Source: Exiguobacterium sp. FSL W8-0210 (lineage in GTDB: Bacteria > Bacillota > Bacilli > Exiguobacteriales > Exiguobacteriaceae). From it: DNA of 64,000 bases. Under the pieces are notes generated by a model. That model was not told the DNA's origin. It did not search any database and worked only from the letters and a program-made list of their open reading frames with translations. The DNA is taken from positions 475,001-539,000 of the forward strand of contig NZ_JBBOUK010000001.1 of NCBI RefSeq assembly GCF_038006045.1, in the 5' to 3' direction. The translations under genes and the position numbers were made by a program. Positions 26,543-35,850 of the stretch are shown piece by piece (the stretch's first letter is position 1; each line of letters opens with the position of its first letter).

Positions 26543-27721
26543 ATGAACTATAAAACAGCAGTAGCGTTGACGTTATCGAGCACGTTATTTTTAGGTGCTT
26601 GTTCGTTCGACCTTTCGCCAAGTAGCGATACAAAAGAAGTCATTACTGAAAGTGAACAAGGTAAGGAAGTCCAAGCCGTTGTCAGTCCAGCCATTGATAC
26701 GACGGATTCGTACTATCGGACGGTCTTGCCGTTTCGTCCAAGTGTCGCACGTGGAATGACACAAAAACGTGTCAGTTCACGTCTTGAGCTCGATGAAATC
26801 GAAACGGGTTTAATGCGTCATTCGACACAGTTTTTTGATCCGGAAAAATACTATTACCAAGAAGGTCAGTTACTCGAAGCCGACCAAATCGCGAAATGGT
26901 TGTTGCGAAAAGGAAAAGCAGGCGATGGCGTCAGCGATCCTGAAGGTCTGAACCCAGCCTACACGTCTGGTAAGTCGTATAAAGAAAAAAACCAAAAGTC
27001 ACCTATGATTCTATCGCATATCTTAGAGCAAGACTACATGCTTGAAGAAGATAAGAAACTCGAACTTGGTGGCACGTCGATTGCGCTTGTCTTAAATAGT
27101 GAGTATGTGTTCCAAGATGAAAACTATGGACCGACCTATACCGTTAAACTTGATGAAAAGAAAGTCGTTGCTGAAGGGAAGCGGATGGCAAACGATTTAG
27201 TCAAGAAGATGCGTAAGACACAAGGGATGAAGACGACACCGATTCACGTCGCCCTCTACCTCCAGGAAAAAGAAGGGTCACCGGTTTCCGGTCACTATCT
27301 CTCGTCTGCATTCATCGGTCGCGGGAATCAAATCAGTGCGAACGACTGGAAAAACTACAATGAGCGCTATTACTACTACCCGTCAGCACGCGCAACGAAT
27401 GACGTGCGGGATGATGCAGCGAAGTTCGATTTATTCAAAGACCGCCTAGAAGACTACTTCCCGAACTACACCGGTATGATGGGGGAAGGCTTCTATCAAG
27501 AAGATGAACTTAAAAAGCTTGAGATGAAGATTCCCGTTCAATTTTACGGAAAAGCAGAACTCGTCGCATTCGTTCAGTACGTGACGTACCTGCTTGAGAA
27601 TCGTTGGGAGTATAATCGAAACATTCCAACGACGATCACTGTGACGAACTTGAACGGGGATACGGAAGCGATGCTATTCCTCGATCCGGATACAAAGAAA
27701 CCGATCGTCAAGATTCGTTGA
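26543..27721 (+). CDS. camS: CamS family lipoprotein
   Basis: A 392-residue lipoprotein of the CamS family (YerH in B. subtilis). The family is named for the enterococcal sex pheromone cAM373, which comes from its signal peptide. The N-terminus is a lipoprotein signal with lipobox LGAC (Cys20). The long extracytoplasmic domain has KLELGGTSIALVLNSEYV, IHVALYLQ and a C-terminal NRWEYNRNIPTTITV. Its general function is unknown. The start at 26543 gives a normal signal peptide; a GTG four codons upstream is possible. The position after ligA matches B. subtilis yerH, apart from the inserted sortase. Confidence 0.9.
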   Translation: MNYKTAVALTLSSTLFLGACSFDLSPSSDTKEVITESEQGKEVQAVVSPAIDTTDSYYRTVLPFRPSVARGMTQKRVSSRLELDEIETGLMRHSTQFFDPEKYYYQEGQLLEADQIAKWLLRKGKAGDGVSDPEGLNPAYTSGKSYKEKNQKSPMILSHILEQDYMLEEDKKLELGGTSIALVLNSEYVFQDENYGPTYTVKLDEKKVVAEGKRMANDLVKKMRKTQGMKTTPIHVALYLQEKEGSPVSGHYLSSAFIGRGNQISANDWKNYNERYYYYPSARATNDVRDDAAKFDLFKDRLEDYFPNYTGMMGEGFYQEDELKKLEMKIPVQFYGKAELVAFVQYVTYLLENRWEYNRNIPTTITVTNLNGDTEAMLFLDPDTKKPIVKIR

Positions 27722-27743
27722 TTTCTCCATTCACTTTATGTAA

Positions 27744-27778
27744 CGACATTCCTCCAATGGGCGGAATGTCGCTTTTTT
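27744..27778 (+). terminator. Intrinsic terminator after camS
   Basis: CGACATTCC (27744-27752) pairs with GGAATGTCG (27763-27771), followed by C and six T. Confidence 0.9.
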
Positions 27779-27871
27779 GTACGACGGATGCTGGAAGAGA
27801 GAAGCATATGAATCAGAAAGGAAGGGTATGGAAGAAGAATGGTATTTTGTTTCACTTTCCCATTTTTTAGA

Positions 27872-27901
27872 TTTACGAAAGCCAGTAGAAGAGAGCATAA
27901 T
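27872..27901 (+). promoter_or_regulatory. Candidate promoter of the rpiR-M20 pair
   Basis: TTTACG (27872-27877), an 18-nt spacer, CATAAT (27896-27901), about 88 bp before the regulator gene. The match is weak. Nothing else is seen in the 27779-27988 gap. Confidence 0.35.
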
Positions 27902-27988
27902 GAAAGAAGAACAGTTCTACACACAGGAACGACGAGGTAAGTGATGAATCGTCAGTTCTTTTAAGAAGAGGATAAAGGAGAGATGTAG

Positions 27989-28843
27989 ATGAAAGGCGGT
28001 ATCTATTCACAAATCGGTGCAGTTCGAGAGGAACTACCATCGTCCTCACGAAAAGTCGCAGACTATGTCTTGACGCATATGAACCAAATTGCGCGCATGA
28101 CGATCCACCAACTTGCAGAAGAATCAGATACAAGTGCCGCTGCAGTCGTCCGCTTCTGTCGCGCGCTTGGATTAAAAGGATACCCGGAGTTGCGGATGCG
28201 CATTTCTGCCGATACAGCACGGACGGATTTAAAAGGGTATCACGATATCGAAAAGGATGAACGTCCCGTCGACTTGATTGAAAAAACGCTTAGTAACAGT
28301 ATTCAAGCATTGCAGGATACTGCGAAGCAGTTGAATGATGAACGGATTGCGGATGCGATTGATGTGATTGATCAGGCGCGTGCGATTTATTTTTACGGGA
28401 TTGGGGCATCGCATGTCGTAGCCGAAGACGCTGCTCAAAAATGGACGCGTGTCGGGAAACTAGCGATTCAAGAAACGGACCAGCATCTACTTGCGACGAT
28501 CTTAGCGAATGCACGTAAAGAAGATGTCTTCTTTGCGATTTCTTACAGCGGAGAAACAGAAGAGGTCGTCGAATTGATCCGTTTGGCGAAAATCCAAGGG
28601 CTGAAGGTCATCAGTCTGACACGTTTCGGGGACAACCGGATCAGCCAACTAGCGGATATCGCACTTTGGACATCACGCGCTCCGGAAGCACCGCTTCGTA
28701 GTGCGGCGCTCAGTTCGCGTCTCGCCCAACTATTTGCGATCGATGTCTTGTTCTTATCGTATGCTGCGGGACACTATGAAGATACACTCGAACGTCTCCA
28801 ATTTACGCGGGAGAGCGTTAAGACACTGCATCAAAAGAAATAA
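27989..28843 (+). CDS. MurR/RpiR family transcriptional regulator
   Basis: A 284-residue regulator. The N-terminal helix-turn-helix domain (about residues 1-77) includes MTIHQLAEESDTSAAAVVRFCRALGLKGYPELR, typical of RpiR proteins. The C-terminal SIS sugar-phosphate domain (about 125-260) has IYFYGIGASHVVAEDAAQKW and FFAISYSGETEEVVEL. Family members sense phosphosugars such as MurNAc-6-phosphate. The start has AAAGGAGA. It is 13 bp upstream of an M20 amidohydrolase, which suggests that gene is a target or partner. Confidence 0.93.
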   Translation: MKGGIYSQIGAVREELPSSSRKVADYVLTHMNQIARMTIHQLAEESDTSAAAVVRFCRALGLKGYPELRMRISADTARTDLKGYHDIEKDERPVDLIEKTLSNSIQALQDTAKQLNDERIADAIDVIDQARAIYFYGIGASHVVAEDAAQKWTRVGKLAIQETDQHLLATILANARKEDVFFAISYSGETEEVVELIRLAKIQGLKVISLTRFGDNRISQLADIALWTSRAPEAPLRSAALSSRLAQLFAIDVLFLSYAAGHYEDTLERLQFTRESVKTLHQKK

Positions 28844-28856
28844 GGGGGATACATAT

Positions 28857-30032
28857 ATGTCAGAACGAACTGCCGGACTAGACGCGTTGTATCCAGAAAT
28901 GGTCGAGCGCCGTCGCTATTTACATCAGCACCCAGAGTTGTCGTTTCACGAAGTCGAGACCCCGCGTTATATCGCGCGACATTTAAAAGCGCTCGGAATC
29001 GAAGTCAGGACGGAGGTCGGCGGACGTGGTGTCGTCGGGTATATTCGTGGAGGAAAACCGGGAAAGACCGTCGCGTTACGCGCCGACTTTGATGCCTTAC
29101 CGATTGCTGACGCTAAAGAGGTCGCGTATCGGTCGACGGTTCCGGGTGTGATGCATGCATGCGGTCACGATGGTCATACGGCGACGTTACTTGCTGTCGC
29201 AGAGACGCTCATGCAACAGCGAGAATCATTACCGGGGAACGTCGTTTTGATTCATCAACATGCGGAAGAAGTCGTTCCGGGCGGTGCACGCGATATGATT
29301 GCGGACGGTTGTCTCGAAGGGGTCGATGTCATCTTTGGAACGCATCTTTGGTCAACGATCGATTTAGGACACGTCGGTGTTCGGACTGGTCCGATCATGG
29401 CGGCGGCTGATAAGTTCGAACTGACCTTATATGGAAAAGGCGGACACGGTGCGAAACCACATGAGACGATTGATGCTGTCTTACTCGGGGCAACGATCGT
29501 TAAGGAATTACAATCGATCGTCAGTCGTCAACTCAATCCACTGGAGCCGGCAGTCGTGACCGTTGGAACATTACATGCTGGGAATACGTTTAATGTCATT
29601 GCAGATCAAGCGATGTTGACAGGAACGGTCCGGACGTTTGATGAAGCGACAGCGGACGAGATCATCGAGCGGATGGAGCGGACGATCAAAGGAATCTGTG
29701 AGGCAGTCGGAGCAACGTATCACTTTACATACGAAAAAGGCTATCCAGCTGTCGTCAATCATGCTGCACCCACCGCATTGATTGAATCTGTCGCACGAGA
29801 AGTTTTAGGAGACGAGCGTGTATTTGAGATTGAACCGACGATGGGTGGCGAGGACTTCGCTTATTACTTGCAACACGTACCTGGTGCGTTCTTCTTTACA
29901 GGAGCGGGAGATGCTTCGTATCCACCGCATCACCATCCACAGTTTGATTTTAAGGAGCCGGCGATGCTCGATGCAGCGCGTATTCTCGTCGAAGCGACAT
30001 GGCGTTACTTAGAACAAGCTACTAAATCATGA
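28857..30032 (+). CDS. M20 family amidohydrolase / aminoacylase-like peptidase
   Basis: A 391-residue zinc or manganese-dependent amidohydrolase. HACGHDGHTA and HAEEVVPGGA carry metal and catalytic residues, and GKGGHGAKPHE is the dimerisation-domain motif. MGGEDFAYY and HHHPQFD are late metal-site elements. Relatives cleave N-acyl amino acids, including N-acetyl-diaminopimelate, indole-acyl and hippuryl substrates. The substrate cannot be chosen from sequence. The start at 28857 follows AAGGGGG; the longer frame runs inside the regulator gene. Pairing with an RpiR regulator hints at an amino-sugar or cell-wall-derived substrate. A deacetylase for the lysine pathway is otherwise missing from this window. 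Confidence 0.88.
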   Translation: MSERTAGLDALYPEMVERRRYLHQHPELSFHEVETPRYIARHLKALGIEVRTEVGGRGVVGYIRGGKPGKTVALRADFDALPIADAKEVAYRSTVPGVMHACGHDGHTATLLAVAETLMQQRESLPGNVVLIHQHAEEVVPGGARDMIADGCLEGVDVIFGTHLWSTIDLGHVGVRTGPIMAAADKFELTLYGKGGHGAKPHETIDAVLLGATIVKELQSIVSRQLNPLEPAVVTVGTLHAGNTFNVIADQAMLTGTVRTFDEATADEIIERMERTIKGICEAVGATYHFTYEKGYPAVVNHAAPTALIESVAREVLGDERVFEIEPTMGGEDFAYYLQHVPGAFFFTGAGDASYPPHHHPQFDFKEPAMLDAARILVEATWRYLEQATKS

Positions 30033-30090
30033 AAAAAATCGCTCGTCTTGACTCCGAAAAGGAATCAGGACGAGCGATTGCTGTCTTTTT
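30032..30090. terminator. Bidirectional terminator between the M20 gene and ywbE
   Basis: AATCGCTCGTC (30037-30047) pairs with GACGAGCGATT (30069-30079). There is an A-tract before and a T-run shortly after, so convergent transcripts can both end here. Confidence 0.75.
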
Positions 30091-30283
30091 ATCCTAAAAT
30101 TTCTTGAACACGACCGACTTGACCGTCTTCTAAGCGCACTTTAATCCCGTGCGGATGTTGCGGAGATTTCGTGAGAAGGTCTTTGACGATTCCTTCTGTT
30201 CGTTTACCTGTTCGTTGATCTTGCTTCAACACGATGCTGACTTTAAGACCGGGCGTGATATTTTTACGTGTTTTACCATCCAT
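30089..30283 (-). CDS. ywbE: YwbE family small protein
   Basis: A 64-residue basic protein I recognise as the YwbE family (DUF2196). It has RKNITPGLKVSIVLKQDQRTGKRTEG, then HPHGIKVRLEDGQVGRVQEI, an SH3-like beta-rich pattern. The function is unknown. It is read on the minus strand from an extended -10 element (TGTTATACT, minus strand, 30323-30331). The ribosome site is GGGAGG. It is divergent from the dnaJ-like gene and convergent with the M20 gene. Confidence 0.88.
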   Translation of the reverse strand: MDGKTRKNITPGLKVSIVLKQDQRTGKRTEGIVKDLLTKSPQHPHGIKVRLEDGQVGRVQEILG

Positions 30284-30322
30284 CTGTAGATCCTCCCATC
30301 GTTCATTTCCTATTTGGCTATC

Positions 30323-30331
30323 AGTATAACA
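30323..30331 (-). promoter_or_regulatory. Extended -10 promoter of ywbE
   Basis: The minus strand reads TGTTATACT, a TGn-TATACT element about 40 bp from the ywbE start. No convincing -35 box is present. Confidence 0.5.
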
Positions 30332-30401
30332 TGGTTCAGTCGGTGAAACTTGTTTGTCGCAAGGACGTAAAGTGAAAAGAGAACAGAATGTCAGAAAAAA
30401 G

Positions 30402-30418
30402 TTTGACTATATTTGACC
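30402..30418 (-). promoter_or_regulatory. CtsR operator
   Basis: The minus strand reads GGTCAAATATAGTCAAA. This is a perfect match to the CtsR heptad repeat RGTCAAA-NAN-RGTCAAA. It overlaps the -35 box (30413-30418) of the next promoter, so bound CtsR would block polymerase. No CIRCE element is present. Confidence 0.88.
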
Positions 30419-30441
30419 AATTAAGATACGACTTTTATAAT
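30413..30441 (+). promoter_or_regulatory. Sigma-A promoter of the dnaJ-like/clpB operon
   Basis: TTGACC (30413-30418), 17 nt, TATAAT (30436-30441): near-perfect, and overlapped by the CtsR operator. This fits a strong promoter held off until heat or protein stress. Confidence 0.88.
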
Positions 30442-30478
30442 TAAGGTAATGAAGTATAGGAAAAGGAAGTGAATTCGA

Positions 30479-31336
30479 ATGGAAAAAGACTACTACCAAA
30501 CACTCGGTGTCGCAAAGGATGCATCGAATCAAGATATTAAGCGCGCGTACCGCAAATTGGCGAAGCAGTATCACCCAGACGTCAATAAAGAGGCGAGTGC
30601 GGACCAGCGTTTCAAGGATATCCAAGAAGCCTTCGATGTGCTTGGAGATGAGGAAAAACGAGCGAAGTATGATCGATACGGCAGTAACTTCGATCAGATG
30701 GCAGGCGCTGGAGCTGGTGGCGCTGGAGATTACGAAGATCTGTTCCGACAGTTCGGAGGTGGTGGACGGACACGACCTGGACAATCGTTCGGATTTGAAG
30801 ATATGTTCGGTTCGTTCTTTAGTCAGGAAGAAGTGTCGACCGATGAAGAGCTTGAATTGACGGTCCCACTCAGTCATCTCAGTACGAACGAAAAAGTCAC
30901 GGTGCGTCTTGCGACGGGTTCGATCCAGCTGACGCTTCCGAAAGACGTCTATGACGGTAAAAAAGTTCGCTTACGTGGAAAAAGTTCGATGCGTAACCGA
31001 CAAGGTGTCGCGGGAGATGTTTACGTGACGATTCACTTGAAGGATGACGATCAGTTCCGACGGGTCGACCAAGACGTCATTTCAACCGTCCGTGTTCATC
31101 CGACGACGCTTGTGCTCGGAGGCGAAGTCGTCGCAGATACGCTTGAAGGGAAACGAATCAAACTGAAAGTCAAACCGGGCACGAAACCAGGAGCACGACT
31201 CCGGATTCCAAATCGTGGTCTGAGTCAAGCGAATGGTCATCGTGGGGCGTTACTTGTCCAACTCGAAGTCAAGTTACCTGAGATGGACCGTGCCTTTTAT
31301 GAAGAGTGGGAACGTCAACTTGCAGTGAAGGAGTGA
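30479..31336 (+). CDS. DnaJ-like co-chaperone, CbpA type (no zinc finger)
   Basis: A 285-residue J-domain protein. The J domain covers about residues 1-70 (KDYYQTLGVAKDAS, catalytic HPD in YHPDVNKE). A Gly-rich linker (AGAGAGGAGD, then GGGGRTRPGQ) and a Phe-rich patch come next. Two beta substrate-binding domains follow (SIQLTLPKDVYDGKKVRLRGKS; LEGKRIKLKVKPGTKPGARLRIP). The four CxxCxGxG zinc repeats of classical DnaJ are absent, so this is a CbpA-type protein. It would stimulate DnaK and hand clients to ClpB, encoded 6 bp downstream. CtsR control of both genes fits a disaggregase module. Confidence 0.92.
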   Translation: MEKDYYQTLGVAKDASNQDIKRAYRKLAKQYHPDVNKEASADQRFKDIQEAFDVLGDEEKRAKYDRYGSNFDQMAGAGAGGAGDYEDLFRQFGGGGRTRPGQSFGFEDMFGSFFSQEEVSTDEELELTVPLSHLSTNEKVTVRLATGSIQLTLPKDVYDGKKVRLRGKSSMRNRQGVAGDVYVTIHLKDDDQFRRVDQDVISTVRVHPTTLVLGGEVVADTLEGKRIKLKVKPGTKPGARLRIPNRGLSQANGHRGALLVQLEVKLPEMDRAFYEEWERQLAVKE

Positions 31337-31342
31337 TCAAGG

Positions 31343-33919
31343 ATGGATTTTGAACGTTTAACGGATCGGGCACACGAGGGAATCGTCTCTGCCCAAGCGA
31401 TCGCAAAACAACGTCGTCATAGTGAAATCACAGAATGGCATTTGTTACTTGCCTTACTTGCTCAAGAAGAAGGGATTGCACGAGTCGTCTTTGAAAAGCT
31501 GAATCAACGGATTGAGACATTGAATGGAGCGATTGACGAGGCGATTGGTAAACTTCCTGCTTTGTCCCAGGCGACGACGCCTCGGATCGGTAGCTCGTTG
31601 CTGAACGTGTTGACGGAAGCAGAGACGGAAGCGCGTCTCATGCAGGATGACTATGTCTCCGTCGAACACTTATTGCTAGCATTGATCAAACAATCAAGTC
31701 CAGCAGCTCAATATTTACGTCGTCAAGGCATTACGGAAGAGACACTCCGGGAAGCGATCGTCAGTATGCGAGGCAATCGGAAGGTCACGACGAAAAATCC
31801 CGAAGAGACGTTTGATGTGCTGAAAAAATATGGACGTGATCTCGTAGCGGATTTCCGGTCTGGGAAAACAGACCCGGTCATCGGCCGTGATGATGAGATT
31901 CGACGTGTCATCCGGATTTTGAGTCGGAAGACAAAAAACAATCCCGTCTTGATTGGAGAACCCGGCGTCGGGAAAACGGCAATCGTTGAAGGACTCGCGC
32001 AACGGATCGTCCGAGGAGATGTACCGGAGAGTCTGAAGAACAAGCAGTTGTTCAGTTTAGACATGAGTGCGCTCGTCGCTGGTGCGAAATACCGTGGTGA
32101 GTTCGAAGAGCGACTGCAAGCAGTCTTGAATGAAGTCAAGGAAGCCGAAGGACAGATTCTCTTGTTCATCGATGAGCTGCATACGATCGTCGGTGCCGGG
32201 AAGACGGACGGCGCAATGGATGCCGGAAACATGCTCAAGCCGATGCTTGCACGAGGAGAATTGCACTGTATCGGTGCGACGACGCTGGATGAGTACCGGA
32301 AGTATATCGAGAAAGATCCAGCGCTCGAACGTCGCTTCCAACAAGTACTCGTCGCAGAACCGGATGTCGAGGATACGATCTCCATTCTGCGTGGACTAAA
32401 AGAACGGTTCGAGATTCACCACGGTGTACGGATTCATGATAATGCGCTCGTCGCGGCGGCGGTGTTATCCGATCGGTATATTACGGATCGGTTCATGCCG
32501 GATAAGGCGATTGATCTCGTTGATGAAGCATGTGCTATGATTCGGACCGATATGGAGTCGATGCCAGCTGAACTAGATTCCCTCGTCCGTCGGGTCATGC
32601 AGCTCGAAATCGAGGAAGCTGCGTTAAAGAAAGAGACAGATGAAGCATCTCGGAAACGACTTGCCATCTTACAACAAGAACTCAGCTCTGTTCGAGAAGA
32701 CGAGAGTGCGCTTCGGACACGATGGGAACGGGAAAAAGAGAGTTCGCAAAGTGTCCAACAGTTACGCGCGGATCTTGAGAAGGCAAAACTGGCATTACAA
32801 GAAGCGGAAGGGCGCTATGACTTGAACCGAGCATCGGAAATCAAGTACGGTCAAATTCCGGATCTTGAGGCACGTCTGAAAGTCGCGGAAGAGTCATCTG
32901 AACACGTCTCACACGAACTCGTTCGAGAAGCGGTGACGGAAGAAGAGATATCCGACATCGTTTCGAAATGGACCGGCATTCCAGTGACGCGGCTTGCGCA
33001 GGGCGAACGCGAAAAATTACTTTATCTTGAAGATACGCTTCATGAGCGTGTCTTCGGTCAAGACGAAGCGGTCCGTCTCGTCGCGGACGCTGTCATTCGA
33101 GCGCGAGCTGGCATCAAGGATCCGAACCGCCCGATTGGCTCGTTCTTGTTCCTCGGTCCGACAGGGGTCGGGAAGACAGAACTCGCAAAAGCCTTGGCAG
33201 CCGCGATGTTCGATAGTGAAGATCACATCGTCCGCATCGATATGTCGGAGTATATGGAAAAACACAATGTCTCCCGTCTCGTCGGTGCGCCTCCAGGATA
33301 CGTCGGTTATGAAGAAGGCGGTCAATTGACGGAAGCCGTCCGACGGAGTCCATATTCGGTTCTGTTGTTCGATGAGATCGAAAAAGCGCACGGCGACGTC
33401 TTTAATATTTTGCTTCAGTTGCTCGACGATGGTCGATTGACGGATGCGCAAGGACGGGTCGTCGACTTCAAAAACACGATCGTCATCATGACGTCAAACA
33501 TCGGAGCACCCATCCTGCTTGAAGCCGCCAAAGATGGTGTCATCGATGCATCGGAAGAGGAAGCCGTTCGCCAAGAACTGAAGCGCCACTTCCGACCGGA
33601 GTTCTTGAACCGGATCGATGATACGATTTTATTCCATCCACTCCACCGGACAGAAATTGAACGAATCATCGACAAAGCGGTCGAGAAAATGAGTTCACGT
33701 TTATCTGGACGTGGCATTACGATTGATGTCACGGATGCTGCGAAGACGTTGATTTTCGAAGAAGCCTTCGAACCACAATACGGCGCACGTCCAATCAATC
33801 GTTATATGCAACGAACGATTGAGACGAAACTTGCCCGTGCCTTGATCAGTGGGGCGATACAAGATGGTGCCCGGATTGCGATTGACGTAGAAGACGGCGA
33901 ACTAGTCGTCCACGGATGA
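31343..33919 (+). CDS. clpB: ATP-dependent disaggregase ClpB
   Basis: Hsp104/ClpB hexameric disaggregase that threads aggregated proteins with DnaK/DnaJ help. It has 858 residues. The N-terminal Clp repeat domain (about 1-150) is followed by AAA+ domain 1 with GEPGVGKT (205-212). The coiled-coil middle domain (about 410-530, e.g. [19 protein letters not shown]) separates ClpB from ClpA and ClpC. AAA+ domain 2 has [15 protein letters not shown]. The pore loop region reads [10 protein letters not shown]. No ClpP-binding tripeptide is evident, as expected. It is co-transcribed with the J-protein gene. Many Bacillus lack clpB, while Staphylococcus and Listeria have it under CtsR. Confidence 0.97.
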   Translation: MDFERLTDRAHEGIVSAQAIAKQRRHSEITEWHLLLALLAQEEGIARVVFEKLNQRIETLNGAIDEAIGKLPALSQATTPRIGSSLLNVLTEAETEARLMQDDYVSVEHLLLALIKQSSPAAQYLRRQGITEETLREAIVSMRGNRKVTTKNPEETFDVLKKYGRDLVADFRSGKTDPVIGRDDEIRRVIRILSRKTKNNPVLIGEPGVGKTAIVEGLAQRIVRGDVPESLKNKQLFSLDMSALVAGAKYRGEFEERLQAVLNEVKEAEGQILLFIDELHTIVGAGKTDGAMDAGNMLKPMLARGELHCIGATTLDEYRKYIEKDPALERRFQQVLVAEPDVEDTISILRGLKERFEIHHGVRIHDNALVAAAVLSDRYITDRFMPDKAIDLVDEACAMIRTDMESMPAELDSLVRRVMQLEIEEAALKKETDEASRKRLAILQQELSSVREDESALRTRWEREKESSQSVQQLRADLEKAKLALQEAEGRYDLNRASEIKYGQIPDLEARLKVAEESSEHVSHELVREAVTEEEISDIVSKWTGIPVTRLAQGEREKLLYLEDTLHERVFGQDEAVRLVADAVIRARAGIKDPNRPIGSFLFLGPTGVGKTELAKALAAAMFDSEDHIVRIDMSEYMEKHNVSRLVGAPPGYVGYEEGGQLTEAVRRSPYSVLLFDEIEKAHGDVFNILLQLLDDGRLTDAQGRVVDFKNTIVIMTSNIGAPILLEAAKDGVIDASEEEAVRQELKRHFRPEFLNRIDDTILFHPLHRTEIERIIDKAVEKMSSRLSGRGITIDVTDAAKTLIFEEAFEPQYGARPINRYMQRTIETKLARALISGAIQDGARIAIDVEDGELVVHG

Positions 33920-33931
33920 AGCAGATGTTAG

Positions 33932-33972
33932 AAAAAGGAGCCGACTCGGCTGAAACGAGTCGACTCCTTTTA
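33932..33972 (+). terminator. Intrinsic terminator after clpB
   Basis: AAAAGGAGCCGACTCG pairs with CGAGTCGACTCCTTTT with one mismatch. The stem ends in the T-run. Confidence 0.85.
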
Positions 33973-34046
33973 GCGTTTACGGAAGAACCATATCCGTATC
34001 CGTCAGATGCGTGATAAGCTAGAAAAAAAGAGAAAGAGGGAACGCC

Positions 34047-34979
34047 ATGAATGTTACACAAGCCCAACTCGAGGAGTTGATTGAAGAATGCCGTCCGTAT
34101 ACGGTGCTTGGACAAGTCGCCAGTTACATCCCAGAGCTTGCGAAGGTTGATCCGACACAGCTCGGAATCGCCGTCTGTAATGCCGACGGGACGTTCGTCT
34201 CTGCAGGTGATGCAGATACGATGTTTACACTACAGAGTGTATCGAAGATCATCACGCTCGCATTCGTCCTCGAGACATTCGGAGAAGATTATGTCTTTTC
34301 AAAAGTCGGGATGGAACCGACGGGCGATGCGTTCAATTCGATCGCAAAACTTGAAGAGACGATTCCAACAAAACCGCTCAATCCAATGATCAATGCAGGA
34401 GCACTAGCCGTGACGAGCATGTTACCGGGAACAGATGCTGCCGATAAATTACTTCAATTGCGTCAATTCATCGCAAAGCTATTGGATATTGAAGTAGAAA
34501 TGGTAAAATATGACGCAGATGTTGCTGAATCGGAATTCGAAACGACGGATTTGAATCGGGCGTTGCTCTACTTCATGCGCTATCACGGTGTCATCGAAGG
34601 CAATGTCGAAGAAATCATCGACGTCTATACGAAACAATGTGCGATTTTGACGAACTGTAAAGGACTTGCCATGATGGGGAAAATTTTGAGTACATCCGGT
34701 AAGACGCCATCAGGACGCCAAGTCATTTCACGTCGGAACGCACGAATCATTCGAGCAATCATGACGACGTGTGGCATGTACGATGCATCTGGAGAATTTT
34801 CCGTCCAAGTCGGGCTTCCAGGAAAAAGTGGTGTTTCCGGTGCAGTCGTTGCTTGCGGTCGAAGTGATTTCGATATGGCCGATCTCGGAATCGGTGTCTT
34901 TGGACCATCGCTAGATGCCAAAGGGAACTCGATTGCCGGAACAAAGATGCTGGAATTACTCGTTCAACGTCATCCATGA
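34047..34979 (+). CDS. glsA: Glutaminase A
   Basis: Hydrolyses glutamine to glutamate and ammonia. The 310-residue protein has a serine beta-lactamase-like fold. FTLQSVSKIITLAFVLE contains the Ser64-x-x-Lys67 catalytic pair. NPMINAGALAVTS and the late SGVSGAVVA motifs are family hallmarks. The ribosome site is AAAGAGGGAA. Its 3' end overlaps the convergent CHAD gene by 10 bp. No terminator lies between them. Confidence 0.96.
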   Translation: MNVTQAQLEELIEECRPYTVLGQVASYIPELAKVDPTQLGIAVCNADGTFVSAGDADTMFTLQSVSKIITLAFVLETFGEDYVFSKVGMEPTGDAFNSIAKLEETIPTKPLNPMINAGALAVTSMLPGTDAADKLLQLRQFIAKLLDIEVEMVKYDADVAESEFETTDLNRALLYFMRYHGVIEGNVEEIIDVYTKQCAILTNCKGLAMMGKILSTSGKTPSGRQVISRRNARIIRAIMTTCGMYDASGEFSVQVGLPGKSGVSGAVVACGRSDFDMADLGIGVFGPSLDAKGNSIAGTKMLELLVQRHP

Positions 34980-35758
34980 GCGATTTCAATCTGATCAAGC
35001 GCAGAACGTAGTTCGTCCTCTAAACGCTTGATCTGACGCAAACGCTCTTCTTGATAAGCAGATGGAACCTCGAAAGAGCGCCATCTTTCTAATCGCTGAT
35101 ACGTATCATTGATGTGTCCGAGTCGTGTCTGGGTTGTCTTTAGACGATCAACAGCAGACTTCGGTTGATGCGTGTAGGGACGAAGATACTCGACCGTATA
35201 ACGGTATGCTTTTGTAGCAAGCCGTAATTCATGCATCCGTTCGACACGCTTCGTTCCATCCTTTCGTTGCACTTTTTCAAATTGTTCACGTTTTTTTTCA
35301 TAGCGTTTCTCGGCGGCCTGAATCAGCTCTTTTTCTGACATCCGTTTGAGGCGCTTTGTCATCGGACCGGCTAAAAAGCGACGAACGGATCGATCCAGTT
35401 CATTTGAGATCAAGAGATGCATGGTCTCGATTAAAGTTGAACGTTTCCCTTGAAGTTGCAGAGCGACATGGTTTGCGAACAACTGATCGATTTCTGTTTT
35501 GTTTGAGGTTGCTTCCAGTTGTACGTCGAGGTCACGGACTTCGCCGAAAGCATGCATCAACCGCTTCCAAATCAAATACACGGGTTCCTCCGTTAAATCG
35601 ACCAATCGGGCGAATGTGATCAGTTTCCGTAACCGAATCCGCGCTTGATGGACATCTTCCGGATTTTCAAACGTTTGAGCCTCTTTGGCATAATGATTGA
35701 AGGTAGACCATGTCTCCAGCAGTTCGAAAGTCAGCTTTTCAGTATCTCGATGGTTCAT
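34970..35758 (-). CDS. CHAD domain protein
   Basis: A 262-residue all-helical, highly charged protein of the CHAD family (conserved histidine alpha-helical domain). The hallmark histidines are in VHQARIRLRKLITFARLV, MHELRLATKAYRYTVEYL and RLGHINDTYQRLERW. CHAD proteins bind polyphosphate and are often encoded near triphosphate tunnel (CYTH) enzymes or polyphosphate kinase; none is in this window. The minus-strand start has GGAGGG nine bases upstream. It is divergent from the MATE gene (92-bp gap) and convergent with glsA. Confidence 0.9.
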   Translation of the reverse strand: MNHRDTEKLTFELLETWSTFNHYAKEAQTFENPEDVHQARIRLRKLITFARLVDLTEEPVYLIWKRLMHAFGEVRDLDVQLEATSNKTEIDQLFANHVALQLQGKRSTLIETMHLLISNELDRSVRRFLAGPMTKRLKRMSEKELIQAAEKRYEKKREQFEKVQRKDGTKRVERMHELRLATKAYRYTVEYLRPYTHQPKSAVDRLKTTQTRLGHINDTYQRLERWRSFEVPSAYQEERLRQIKRLEDELRSALDQIEIAHG

Positions 35759-35818
35759 GAGATGAATCCCTCCTCGGATTATTTTCGTAAGAGTTCAAGA
35801 GTGCTAGGTTTTAAAATT

Positions 35819-35832
35819 AAGGAGGACTCCTC
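35819..35832 (+). promoter_or_regulatory. Self-complementary Shine-Dalgarno segment before the MATE gene
   Basis: AAGGAGG at 35819-35825 is a perfect ribosome site but is 25 nt from the ATG at 35851. Its AGGAGG can pair with CCTCCT at 35829-35834 just downstream. In frame with the MATE gene, a CTG at 35833 lies 7 nt after it. An out-of-frame ATG at 35838 opens a reading frame of 35 codons. The ATG at 35851 has only a weak GGTGG. Which start is used is open. Confidence 0.45.
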
Positions 35833-35850
35833 CTGAAATGTGGTGGAAAC

